Shown: positions 1 through 5,961 of the stretch, one piece after another | Position numbering within the stretch: position 1 is the stretch's first letter | Layout: every line of letters starts with the position of its first letter | Source of the DNA: Chloroflexota bacterium | GTDB lineage: Bacteria > Chloroflexota > Limnocylindria > Limnocylindrales > CSP1-4 | DNA: 7,554 nucleotides | Reading direction: 5' to 3' | Assembly (NCBI GenBank): GCA_013695505.1 | Contig: JACDAH010000511.1 | Coordinates: 1 to 7,554 of the forward strand | The notes under the pieces: generated by a model | Told to the model about the DNA's origin: nothing | Databases searched by the model: none | Seen by the model: the letters and a program-made list of their open reading frames with translations, nothing else | Position numbers and translations under genes: made by a program

Positions 1-1725
1 CGGCGTGCCCGCGGCCACGATCTGGCGGGCTCCCGCGGCGCGGGCAAGGCGAGCCATCGAGACCAGGCCGTGGCGAAGCGTTGCGATGCCGCTCGCGTCG
101 AGGTCATAGTCGACGCGCGCCCGACCCGCAGCCAGCGGCCGAACCCGACCCTCGCCGCCGTCGCGGGTCACGGCGATGAGCGGCCCGACGTGGCGGATCG
201 CACCGAGCAGGTCGGCGTGGGCGTCGGTGCCTTGCCAGGGCAGGGCCAGCGCGATCAGACCCGGGTGTCCCGGCGCCGACTCGATGACGTAGCCGTTGCG
301 GCCCGGCTCGGGCCGGCTGAACTCGAGGGAGCGGGCGGCCTGCATCGTGCCCCGCCACATGTCGATCGGCTCGTCGAAGATGCCGGCCACGACCGGCACC
401 GGATGGAGCCGGAGATGCCGGCCGATGGCCGGATGGTCGAGGCCGGATTGGACCAGCACCGCCGGCGAGCGAAGGGCACCGGCCGCGACGACGACCTGGT
501 CGGCCCGCACGATCAGCTGTCGGGTGCGCGGACTGGGCTCCTCGCCGGCGGCTCCCGAGACGCGTTCGCCCGCTGCCGGATCGACCACGAGGACGTCGGC
601 CTCGATCCCGACCACCCGGCCTCGCTCGATCAGGACCCGCGTCACCCGCGCCCGGTCGACGATCCGGGCACCGCCCGCTGCGGCACTCGCGAGGTGGGCC
701 CGGATTCCGGACTGCTTCGTTCCGCGCGGGCAGCCGAACGGGCAGCTGCCGCAGTCGCCGCAGTCGGTCGCATTCCGGCGGGTCGGTGCCGCGTCCCAGC
801 CGAGGGCGACCGCGCCGCGCAGGATCACGCCATCCTTCGGCGGGATCACCGTGGCCTGGGCGACGCCGAGATCGCCCTCGATCGCGGCGACATCCGCCGC
901 GAACGCGGGTCCGTCGATGCCGTCGATGCCGTGGTCCCGCGCCCAGTCCGCCAGGACGTCGTCGGGTGGGGCGATGGACGTCATCCAGTTCACCAGCGTC
1001 CCGCCACCGACGGCCGTCCCCGCGAGCATCGTGATCGAGCCGTCCCAGGTCGTGAGCAGGCCGTGGTTGAGGTAGGCGCGGCCGAACGCGTCCATCTCGT
1101 CGCTGGGCAGATGGGCCTCATCCAGGAACGGTCCGGCCTCCACGACGATCACGGACCGGCCGGCCCGCGTCATCTCCGCCGCGATGACGCCGCCGCCCGC
1201 CCCCGATCCGACGATGACCACATCGGCATCGAGGGTGATCGCTTCCTCGGCCGCGCCCGCCGAGGGGCCATGGACTTCGAGCGGCCTGATGGCCGCCGGC
1301 GACGAGGTGACCGGCGGCCGATCCGGGACGTACCCGATCGCGACATGGAGCGGGTTCGGGCTACCCGGCGGGCCGGGGTCCGCGTACGCGAGGAAGGTCA
1401 GGAGCTTGCGGAACGCCTGGAACGCCGAGCGGCGGAGCGACAGCCGCGAGTGGGCCCACCCGAGGAGCGCGCGCTCGCGGTCGGCCGGCGACCGATCCCG
1501 GAACGCAACCGCACGGCCGGTGAGGAGGAGGTTGCCAAGCCGCGATTCGAGGAGGCGCAACAGGAGCTTGAGCTGGCGGACCTGGGCCGGATCGGCGGCC
1601 CGCGCCAGCGCCTCGGCAGCGAGATTCGCCCGCCGGACGGAGCCTCCCCGGACGAACGTCTCGGCCAGCTCGGCGAGCGTCGCGAGGTCGCCGGCCGACC
1701 AGCCGCCGGCAGGCTCCTCAGGCAC
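1..1725 (-). CDS. GMC-family FAD-dependent oxidoreductase, long-chain alcohol oxidase type (3' end beyond left edge)
   Basis: Reading the minus strand from a GTG at 1725-1723 gives 575 uninterrupted codons that run off the left edge. Residues 10-115 form a mostly helical N-terminal region like that of fungal, plant and bacterial long-chain fatty alcohol oxidases. Residues 168-178 (DVVIVGSGAGG) are the Rossmann FAD-binding loop, with the ribose-binding Glu at 196 (VVEAGP). GTAVGGGTLVNW at 236-247 matches the first GMC signature region and GALRSPAVLVQSGL at 416-429 the second. A cysteine cluster, Cys322, 325, 328 and 332 (CGDCGSCPFGC), precedes Gly335 and Lys337, as in alcohol-oxidase-type GMC proteins. 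The family oxidises primary alcohols to aldehydes with FAD; the electron acceptor (oxygen or a membrane carrier) cannot be told here. The C-terminal catalytic His/Asn region is missing because of the window edge. The start overlaps the preceding gene's stop by 8 bases (GTGCCTGA), suggesting translational coupling. Family is secure; substrate is inferred. Confidence 0.92.
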   Translation of the reverse strand, partial: MPEEPAGGWSAGDLATLAELAETFVRGGSVRRANLAAEALARAADPAQVRQLKLLLRLLESRLGNLLLTGRAVAFRDRSPADRERALLGWAHSRLSLRRSAFQAFRKLLTFLAYADPGPPGSPNPLHVAIGYVPDRPPVTSSPAAIRPLEVHGPSAGAAEEAITLDADVVIVGSGAGGGVIAAEMTRAGRSVIVVEAGPFLDEAHLPSDEMDAFGRAYLNHGLLTTWDGSITMLAGTAVGGGTLVNWMTSIAPPDDVLADWARDHGIDGIDGPAFAADVAAIEGDLGVAQATVIPPKDGVILRGAVALGWDAAPTRRNATDCGDCGSCPFGCPRGTKQSGIRAHLASAAAGGARIVDRARVTRVLIERGRVVGIEADVLVVDPAAGERVSGAAGEEPSPRTRQLIVRADQVVVAAGALRSPAVLVQSGLDHPAIGRHLRLHPVPVVAGIFDEPIDMWRGTMQAARSLEFSRPEPGRNGYVIESAPGHPGLIALALPWQGTDAHADLLGAIRHVGPLIAVTRDGGEGRVRPLAAGRARVDYDLDASGIATLRHGLVSMARLARAAGARQIVAAGTP

Positions 1726-1927
1726 GCCGCGAGCGACGCAGGATGACGAGGCCCGCCAGGACGCCGCCCGAGACGCCTGCGAGCGCGGCGCCGAAGGCGG
1801 CGGCCCGGACGTTCCCGTTCACGAGCCCTCCGACGACCAGATGCCAAAGCCCGAACATGGTGGCGCCAACCAGAGCCACGACGATCAAGCCGACGACCAG
1901 TCGACGCACCTCTGCCCCGGCGATCAC
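1718..1927 (-). CDS. Small two-helix membrane protein of unknown function
   Basis: This 69-residue protein has two hydrophobic segments, about residues 10-32 and 42-63, joined by a short turn containing VNGNVR. Arg8-Arg9 precede the first helix and RRSRR (64-68) follows the second. By the positive-inside rule this predicts a helical hairpin with both ends in the cytoplasm. The GTG start (1927-1925) overlaps the acyl-CoA dehydrogenase stop as GTGA, and the stop (1720-1718) lies inside the first codons of the GMC oxidoreductase gene, so it sits in the middle of a coupled operon. No convincing Shine-Dalgarno sequence is visible. No known family is recognised. It could anchor or assist the flanking oxidoreductases, or be an unrelated small inner-membrane protein. 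The coding call rests on the tight overlaps on both sides and the clean membrane-hairpin pattern. Confidence 0.75.
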   Translation of the reverse strand: MIAGAEVRRLVVGLIVVALVGATMFGLWHLVVGGLVNGNVRAAAFGAALAGVSGGVLAGLVILRRSRRA

Positions 1928-3168
1928 GGCTGAGAGTCCGCCGCCGATCCGCCCCGTGTCGGCGAGCTTGGCCGCTCCCAGCCCTGGGCCGGAAGTGGCT
2001 CGCAGCGGAGCGGCTTGTTCTCGCGATAGCCGAGGGCGTACTCGGCCTGGATGATCGTGTGGAGCTGGCTCGTGCCCTCATAGATGACGGCGGCCTTCGA
2101 GTTGCGCAGGTAACGCTCGACCGGGAACTCGTTCGAGTAGCCGTTGGCGCCGTGGACCTGGATCGCGTCCATTGCGGACTGAACGGCGTGCTCGGTCGCG
2201 TGCCACTTCGCGAGTGACGTTTCGCGCGTGTTCCGGAGACCCTGGTTCTTCAGCCACGCGGCTCGCCAGACGAGGAGGCGGCCCATCTCGATCCCGGCCG
2301 CCATCTTCGCGAGCATCTGCTGGACGAGCTGGTGACGGCCAATCTCCTGGCCGAAGGTCGATCGTTCGTGGGCGTACCTGAGTGAGGCGTCGAGACATGC
2401 CTGAGCGAGCCCGACGGCGCCGGCCGCCACGGTGAACCGACCCTGGTCGATGGCGCTCATCGCGATCAGGAACCCCTCGCCCTCCTCGCCGATCCGGTGC
2501 TCGGCCGGGACGAGGCAGTCGTCGAGGTTGATCAGCCCGGTGTTGCCGGCCCGGATGCCGAGCTTGCCGTGGAGCGTGCCGGTCGTCAGGCCCGCCATGC
2601 CGCGCTCGAGCAGGAAGGCCGTCACGCCGCGCCAGCCCTTCGATCGATCAACCGAGGCGAAGACGAGGAAGTGGTCGGCGAGGTCGGCGAGGCTGATCCA
2701 GATCTTCTGGCCGTTGAGCCGGTACGAGTCGCCGTCTCGCCGCGCGGTCGTCGCCAGATTGGCCGCGTCCGTCCCGACCCCGGGCTCCGTCAGCCCGAAC
2801 GTCGCGAGCTTCGCGCCCTTCGCCTGCGGCACGAGCCAGCGCTGCTTCTGCTCGTCTGTTGCCCACTGGAGGAGCGCCAGCGAGTTGAGCCCGACATGGA
2901 CGCTCTGGACGACCCGGAACGCGGTGTCGGCCCGCTCGAGCTCCTCGCACAGGATCGCGAAGCTCAGGTAGTCCATCCCCGAGCCGCCCCACGCCTCGGG
3001 GATCGGGGCGCCGAGGAAGCCCTGCGCCGCCATCCTCCCGAAAAGCTCGCGGTGAACCTCGCCCTTCTCGTCCCATTCCCGGATGTTGGGCAGGATCTCG
3101 GCCTCGGCGAACGCGCGTGCGGCCTGCTGGACGAGCCGGTTCTCGTCGCTCAGCGTGAAGTCGACCAT
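1924..3168 (-). CDS. Acyl-CoA dehydrogenase
   Basis: The 414-residue product is an FAD flavoenzyme of the acyl-CoA dehydrogenase family, which introduces the alpha,beta double bond into acyl-CoA thioesters and passes electrons to electron-transfer flavoprotein. The alpha-helical N-terminal domain starts at MVDFTLSDENRLVQ. FGLTEPGVGTDAAN (124-137) is the flavin/substrate-binding signature of the middle beta domain. The C-terminal helical domain carries the VHGANGYSNEFPVERYLR region and IYEGTSQLH, whose Glu364 is the expected catalytic base. The ATG at 3168 is preferred over an in-frame upstream codon at 3198, because the family begins a few residues before FTLSDE and a -10 hexamer lies 7 bases before this ATG. 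The last 15 or so residues (after GWERPSS) are polar and probably disordered. It is the first gene of a three-gene operon. Substrate chain length cannot be read; the sequence also resembles glutaryl-CoA and short-chain dehydrogenase relatives. Confidence 0.95.
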   Translation of the reverse strand: MVDFTLSDENRLVQQAARAFAEAEILPNIREWDEKGEVHRELFGRMAAQGFLGAPIPEAWGGSGMDYLSFAILCEELERADTAFRVVQSVHVGLNSLALLQWATDEQKQRWLVPQAKGAKLATFGLTEPGVGTDAANLATTARRDGDSYRLNGQKIWISLADLADHFLVFASVDRSKGWRGVTAFLLERGMAGLTTGTLHGKLGIRAGNTGLINLDDCLVPAEHRIGEEGEGFLIAMSAIDQGRFTVAAGAVGLAQACLDASLRYAHERSTFGQEIGRHQLVQQMLAKMAAGIEMGRLLVWRAAWLKNQGLRNTRETSLAKWHATEHAVQSAMDAIQVHGANGYSNEFPVERYLRNSKAAVIYEGTSQLHTIIQAEYALGYRENKPLRCEPLPAQGWERPSSPTRGGSAADSQP

Positions 3169-3175
3169 GGGCCGA

Positions 3176-3205
3176 ATGCTAGCGGTCCGCCGCGGCACCG
3201 GTCAG
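3176..3205 (-). promoter_or_regulatory. Predicted promoter of the acyl-CoA dehydrogenase operon (leaderless type)
   Basis: On the minus strand a -35-like CTGACC (3205-3200) is followed after 18 bases by a -10 hexamer TAGCAT (3181-3176). Only 7 bases separate this hexamer from the ATG at 3168, so transcription would begin at or next to the start codon. There is no Shine-Dalgarno sequence. The pattern, TANNNT six to seven bases before the start codon, is what leaderless genes show in actinobacteria and related high-GC bacteria. The prediction is from sequence only. Confidence 0.6.
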
Positions 3206-3213
3206 GATTCCGC

Positions 3214-3243
3214 TTCGCCCAGCCCCGGGCTGTTTCCTATACT
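3214..3243 (+). promoter_or_regulatory. Predicted promoter of the aminotransferase gene (leaderless type)
   Basis: TATACT at 3238-3243 matches the -10 consensus TATAAT at five of six positions and ends 6 bases before the ATG at 3250. A weak -35 candidate, TTCGCC (3214-3219), lies 18 bases upstream of it. The intervening CCGCCG holds no ribosome binding site, so the transcript is probably leaderless. The element is back to back with the divergent promoter of the acyl-CoA dehydrogenase operon. Confidence 0.65.
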
Positions 3244-3249
3244 CCGCCG

Positions 3250-4548
3250 ATGGACGAGCCCGTCACCTCCGTCCCCGACCTTGCCGCCCAGGCCACGCAC
3301 CTGTCACCCGTGCTGGGCCGCTATTTCGAGCGCAGCTGGAGCCACGGGATCGGGCATCGCCTGTATGACACGGCCGGCCGTGGCTACCTGGATTTCGCGA
3401 ACGGGATCGCCGTCACGGCGCTCGGGCACGCCCATCCGCGCGTCACCGCGGCGATCCACGCTCAGGCTGACCGCCTCATCGGCCCGACCGGCGCCATCGG
3501 CTATGCCGAGCCGGTCGTCACCCTGGCGCGCATGCTCGCCCAGACCTTGCCCGACCCGATCGACACGGTCATGTTCCTCAACTCGGGCTCGGAGGCGATC
3601 GACGGCGCCCTGAAGCTGGCCCGTCGGGTCACGGGACGGCCCGGGATCGTCGCGTTCCGCGGCGGCTTCCACGGCCGGACCTTCGGAGCGACGAGTGTCA
3701 CGACGTCCAACATCAACTACCGCACCGGCTATGAGCCGCTCCTCCCCGGTGTCTACTTCTCGCCCTTTCCCGGCGCCTATCGCACATTCGGCGGCGACGA
3801 GGACCGGGCGACGACCGAATGCCTGCGGATCCTCGAATCGCTGTTCGAGACGGTCATCGCGCCGTCGTCGGTCGCGGCGATCCTCATCGAACCCGTCCAG
3901 GGCGAGGGCGGATACAACCCGGCCCCGGCTGCGTTCCTCCAGGGGCTCCGGGCCCTGTGCGACGAGCACGGAATCCTGTTGATCGCCGACGAGGTCCAGA
4001 CCGGCTACGGGCGCACCGGGCGGATGTGGGGCTTCGAGCACGCCGGCATCGTCCCCGACATCGTCGCGGTCGCGAAGGCGATCGCCAACGGCCTGCCCCT
4101 GTCCGCAATCGCGACCCGGCGCGAGCTCCAGGAGCGCTGGGGCAGGAGTGCCCACGGCTCGACATACGGTGGCAACCCGGTTGCGTGCGCTGCCGGGATC
4201 GCGGTTCTCGAGACGATCGCCGCCGAGGACCTGATCGCCAGCGCCGCGCGTCGCGGCGCGGAGCTGACCGCGGGCTTGGGCCGGCTCAAGGCCGAGGACG
4301 ACCGGATCGGCGACGTTCGCGGGCCGGGCCTCATGATCGGGGTGGAGCTGGTCCGTGACCGGGCGACAGGCGAGCCGGACGGCAATCTCGCAACGGCCCT
4401 CGTCGCCCGTGCCGCGGAGCTTGGCCTCCTCGTCCTGTCGTGCGGGCTCTCGCATCAGGTCGTGCGCTGGATCCCCCCGATCGATGTCACGTCAGCCGAG
4501 ATCAGCGAGGGGATCGAGATCTTCGGCGAGGCGCTTCGCACGACCTGA
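3250..4548 (+). CDS. Class III PLP-dependent aminotransferase (4-aminobutyrate aminotransferase-like)
   Basis: The 432-residue product is a fold-type I, class III aminotransferase, a soluble cytoplasmic enzyme that usually moves the terminal amino group of an omega-amino acid or amine to 2-oxoglutarate or pyruvate. NSGSEA (111-116) binds the cofactor phosphate. GGFHGRT (138-144) contributes the residue stacking on the PLP ring. DEVQTGYGRTG begins at Asp247, which pairs with the pyridine nitrogen. AKAIANGLPL contains the Schiff-base Lys276, and STYGGNP is the conserved segment after it. Length and motif order match GabT-like enzymes, but ornithine, acetylornithine, beta-alanine and other omega-aminotransferases share them, so the substrate is open. 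The ATG at 3250 is chosen because the family starts near this point and TATACT lies 6 bases before it. The frame stays open far upstream, but that part is opposite the acyl-CoA dehydrogenase and is not coding. Confidence 0.94.
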   Translation: MDEPVTSVPDLAAQATHLSPVLGRYFERSWSHGIGHRLYDTAGRGYLDFANGIAVTALGHAHPRVTAAIHAQADRLIGPTGAIGYAEPVVTLARMLAQTLPDPIDTVMFLNSGSEAIDGALKLARRVTGRPGIVAFRGGFHGRTFGATSVTTSNINYRTGYEPLLPGVYFSPFPGAYRTFGGDEDRATTECLRILESLFETVIAPSSVAAILIEPVQGEGGYNPAPAAFLQGLRALCDEHGILLIADEVQTGYGRTGRMWGFEHAGIVPDIVAVAKAIANGLPLSAIATRRELQERWGRSAHGSTYGGNPVACAAGIAVLETIAAEDLIASAARRGAELTAGLGRLKAEDDRIGDVRGPGLMIGVELVRDRATGEPDGNLATALVARAAELGLLVLSCGLSHQVVRWIPPIDVTSAEISEGIEIFGEALRTT

Positions 4549-4579
4549 TCCGGTCGCCGATCACCAGCCTGGACCGCGA

Positions 4580-4596
4580 TCGGGCCCCAGGCCCGA
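4580..4596 (+). terminator. Hairpin after the aminotransferase gene, possible terminator
   Basis: A perfect 7-bp stem, TCGGGCC and GGCCCGA, encloses the 3-base loop CCA, starting about 31 bases after the aminotransferase stop codon. No T-tract follows, so if it terminates it is of the U-less type reported for high-GC bacteria, or it is a stabilising 3' end. Confidence 0.45.
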
Positions 4597-4640
4597 GCCG
4601 GCCCGGGCGCAGGATGGGTTCCGAGCCGGGACAGCACGAA

Positions 4641-4663
4641 GCGCCCGCCGGCGGAGCGGGCGC
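4641..4663. terminator. GC-rich hairpin between convergent genes, possible bidirectional terminator
   Basis: GCGCCCGC (4641-4648) and GCGGGCGC (4656-4663) form a perfect 8-bp stem with a 7-base loop. Three more pairs are possible outside one mismatch (CGA with TCG). It lies between the aminotransferase on the plus strand and the helix-turn-helix gene on the minus strand, 46 bases past the stop of the latter, so it could serve both. A shorter hairpin (GGGCG and CGCCC, 4688-4702) lies even closer to that stop. No T-tract accompanies either one. Confidence 0.45.
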
Positions 4664-4708
4664 CTCGATGGAGGATTCTTCGTGGACGGGCGGAGATCGC
4701 CCGCGGGA

Positions 4709-4903
4709 CTAGCGGTTCTGGGCGAGAAACCTCATCACGTCGTCGAGCCGGAAGCGACGATCACCGCGCTTGCAGACCCGATAGAACGGAAGCTCGCCGC
4801 GATCCCCGAGCCGCTTCACGGTGTTGACGTGGAGGTGCAGCATGTCTGCGACTTCGGTCGCCGTGAGCATCGGCCCGATTTCGTTGACGGCCATGGACCC
4901 CAT
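4709..4903 (-). CDS. Excisionase-family (MerR-like) helix-turn-helix DNA-binding protein
   Basis: The 64-residue product is a single DNA-binding domain of the excisionase/helix-turn-helix 17 type. LTATEVADML (13-22) and HVNTVKRLGDRGELPFYRV form the helix-turn-helix and start of the wing. RRFRLDDVMRFLAQ is the typical closing segment, in which a basic-aromatic strand is followed by a short helix. Such proteins bind DNA as small architectural or regulatory factors, either as recombination directionality factors or as ordinary transcription regulators. No integrase, attachment site or other mobile gene is visible, so the excisionase name describes the fold and not a proven role. The ATG at 4903 is preferred because AGAGAGG (4920-4914) lies 10 bases before it; a second in-frame ATG is at 4894. 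It is convergent with the aminotransferase and divergent from the two-component operon. Confidence 0.85.
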   Translation of the reverse strand: MGSMAVNEIGPMLTATEVADMLHLHVNTVKRLGDRGELPFYRVCKRGDRRFRLDDVMRFLAQNR

Positions 4904-4938
4904 ATGGTCGTTGCCTCTCTATGATCTGTTCGTGGCGT

Positions 4939-4972
4939 CCGCACCCGTGGGGTGGCCAGAGGTAGGGTGCGG
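4939..4972 (-). other. Alternative hairpins in the probable 5' leader of the helix-turn-helix gene
   Basis: CCGCACCC (4939-4946) and GGGTGCGG (4965-4972) can form a perfect 8-bp stem with an 18-base loop. The same segment can instead form a 5-bp stem with a 3-base loop, CACCC (4942-4946) with GGGTG (4950-4954). The two exclude each other. If the promoter at 4988-5017 is used, the structure lies in the 5' leader about 36 bases before the start codon. Regulatory function is only a possibility. Confidence 0.3.
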
Positions 4973-4987
4973 CTCGCTGATGGGCGG

Positions 4988-5017
4988 AGCGTATTGGTAA
5001 GGGGCGGGGGTCGCCAA
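4988..5017 (-). promoter_or_regulatory. Candidate promoter of the helix-turn-helix gene
   Basis: On the minus strand TTGGCG (5017-5012) and TACGCT (4993-4988) are separated by 18 bases and match the most conserved positions of the -35 (TTG) and -10 (TA...T) elements. Transcription would start near 4981 and give a leader of about 80 bases that contains the hairpins at 4939-4972 and the AGAGAGG ribosome binding site. Confidence 0.35.
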
Positions 5018-5095
5018 GCCGTACTTTGGTCTAGTCGCTGGTACCACACAACACCCGTCACCCAACCGCAGCGCGGACCCCGCGCGCGAGACCGA

Positions 5096-5112
5096 TCTCA
5101 GGACGCTCTCAT
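5096..5112 (+). promoter_or_regulatory. Tandem direct repeat, predicted response-regulator operator (site 1)
   Basis: TCTCAG (5096-5101) recurs as TCTCAT (5107-5112), exactly 11 bp apart from start to start. OmpR/PhoB-family regulators bind as head-to-tail dimers to direct repeats with this spacing. The site is 171 bp upstream of the response-regulator ATG. Ten bases after the second half-site comes GATTCT (5123-5128), a weak -10 candidate. A nearly identical element occurs at 7375-7391. Binding by the encoded regulator is inferred. Confidence 0.55.
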
Positions 5113-5283
5113 TCGTCGAGGCGATTCTCCGACCCGATCCCTGCGGCGAGCGTCTCCCCTCCTCCAGCTCGCGGCCGGGACATCCTCCGCATCTGGCACG
5201 ATCACACCGCCAGCCGCCACCATCCCCACCCGCGGGACAGGCGGCGGGGCCCAGCAGCACGACCCGAGGAACCGAGCGCCCGC

Positions 5284-5961
5284 ATGAAGATTCTCCTCGT
5301 CGAGGACGACGAGCGCCTCGGCCGATCGCTGGCCCGGCTTCTCGAGCAGGACCGCCACAACGTCGAGGTCGCGCCCGACGGCGAGACCGGCGTCGACATC
5401 GCCCTCGGCGAGAACGGCATCGATGTCGTCATCCTCGATCTTGGCCTGCCCGACATCTCCGGCCTCGAGGTCGCCCGCCGGGTACGAGCCGGCAAGCCGA
5501 CCCTCGCGATCCTGATGTTGACCGCGCGCGACACCGTCAGTGATCGGGTCGTCGGCCTCGACTCCGGCGCCGACGACTATCTCGTCAAGCCGTTCGCGTA
5601 TGACGAGCTCGCGGCGCGCCTGCGGGCGCTCGCCCGGCGGACTGAAGGTGTCGTGTGGCGGCCGGAGCCGAGGCTCGTCGCCGGGCCGATCGCGCTCGAC
5701 GAGGCGGCCCGGACGGTGTCGATCCACGACCGTCCGGTCGATCTCAGCCCGCGCGAGTTCTCGCTGCTCGAGTCACTCCTCCGCCATCCGGGTCAGGCCC
5801 TCAGTCGCGACCAGCTCCTCGACCAAGCCTGGCCGTTCGGCGTGGCGGTGACGCCGAATGCCGTCGATGCCTACGTCCACTACCTCCGGACCAAGCTCGG
5901 CAAGGAAGGCGACCGGATCGAGACCGTCCGTGGCGTGGGGTACCGTCTGAACAATGCCTGA
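5284..5961 (+). CDS. Two-component response regulator, OmpR/PhoB family
   Basis: The 225-residue product has a receiver domain (1-118) and a winged-helix DNA-binding domain (about 130-223). Receiver residues are intact: Asp8 and Asp9 for the metal, Asp52 in VILDLGLPD as phosphoacceptor, Thr80 in LMLTAR, Asp97-Asp98 in GADDYLVKPF and Lys102. The output domain has the OmpR-type pattern, with VDLSPREFSLLESLLRHPGQALSRDQL, the recognition-helix segment VDAYVHYLRTKL and the closing GVGYRL (217-222). It is a cytoplasmic transcription factor activated by phosphorylation from the kinase encoded next. The start overlaps no other gene; GAGGA at 5266-5270 is a distant Shine-Dalgarno candidate, 13 bases before the ATG. 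The specific system (MprA-, CseB- or PhoP-like) cannot be assigned from sequence alone. The tandem repeat upstream suggests autoregulation. Confidence 0.96.
   Translation: MKILLVEDDERLGRSLARLLEQDRHNVEVAPDGETGVDIALGENGIDVVILDLGLPDISGLEVARRVRAGKPTLAILMLTARDTVSDRVVGLDSGADDYLVKPFAYDELAARLRALARRTEGVVWRPEPRLVAGPIALDEAARTVSIHDRPVDLSPREFSLLESLLRHPGQALSRDQLLDQAWPFGVAVTPNAVDAYVHYLRTKLGKEGDRIETVRGVGYRLNNA

Larger units (their letters stand above)
4904..5283. other. 380-bp non-coding intergenic region between divergent regulators
   Basis: No gene is supported here. Open frames exist on both strands, but they are low-complexity, rich in Arg, Pro and Gly, and resemble no family. The left half (4904-5046) is less GC-rich than the coding DNA. 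It holds a possible promoter and structured leader for the minus-strand helix-turn-helix gene, plus the 8-bp palindrome TGGTACCA at 5039-5046. The right half holds the tandem TCTCAG operator (5096-5112) and a pyrimidine-rich stretch leading to the response regulator. No tRNA fold could be completed. Confidence 0.6.

Noticed and set aside
912..929. A 9-base tandem duplication inside the GMC gene (GTCGATGCC twice)
   Set aside because: It is in frame, encodes a Gly-Ile-Asp repeat, and is ordinary for high-GC coding sequence.
70..1746. A 558-codon open frame on the plus strand
   Set aside because: It is codon-aligned antisense to the GMC oxidoreductase, whose minus-strand frame shows FAD-binding and GMC signatures. 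The plus-strand product is Arg/Asp/Gly-rich with no recognisable domain, as expected from high-GC antisense frames.
2497..3249. A 251-codon upstream extension of the aminotransferase frame
   Set aside because: This part lies opposite the acyl-CoA dehydrogenase and through the promoter region. The aminotransferase homology starts near 3250, directly after a -10 hexamer, so the openness is a composition effect.
3304..4455. A 383-codon minus-strand open frame across the aminotransferase
   Set aside because: It is antisense to a gene with complete PLP-enzyme motifs, and its product is low-complexity and rich in charged residues.
4995..5050. A tRNA-like stretch (GGGGGTCGCCAAGC resembles the D-arm side of a tRNA-Leu)
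   Set aside because: No acceptor stem, anticodon arm or T-arm could be paired with it, and the segment is too short for a tRNA.
4919..5260. A 113-codon minus-strand open frame in the intergenic region
   Set aside because: No ribosome binding site, no recognisable motif and biased composition. It also spans the predicted operator and leader structures.
5801..5820. Additional CTCAG occurrence inside the response-regulator gene as a third operator
   Set aside because: No second half-site lies 11 bp away and it is within coding sequence, so it is probably a chance match.
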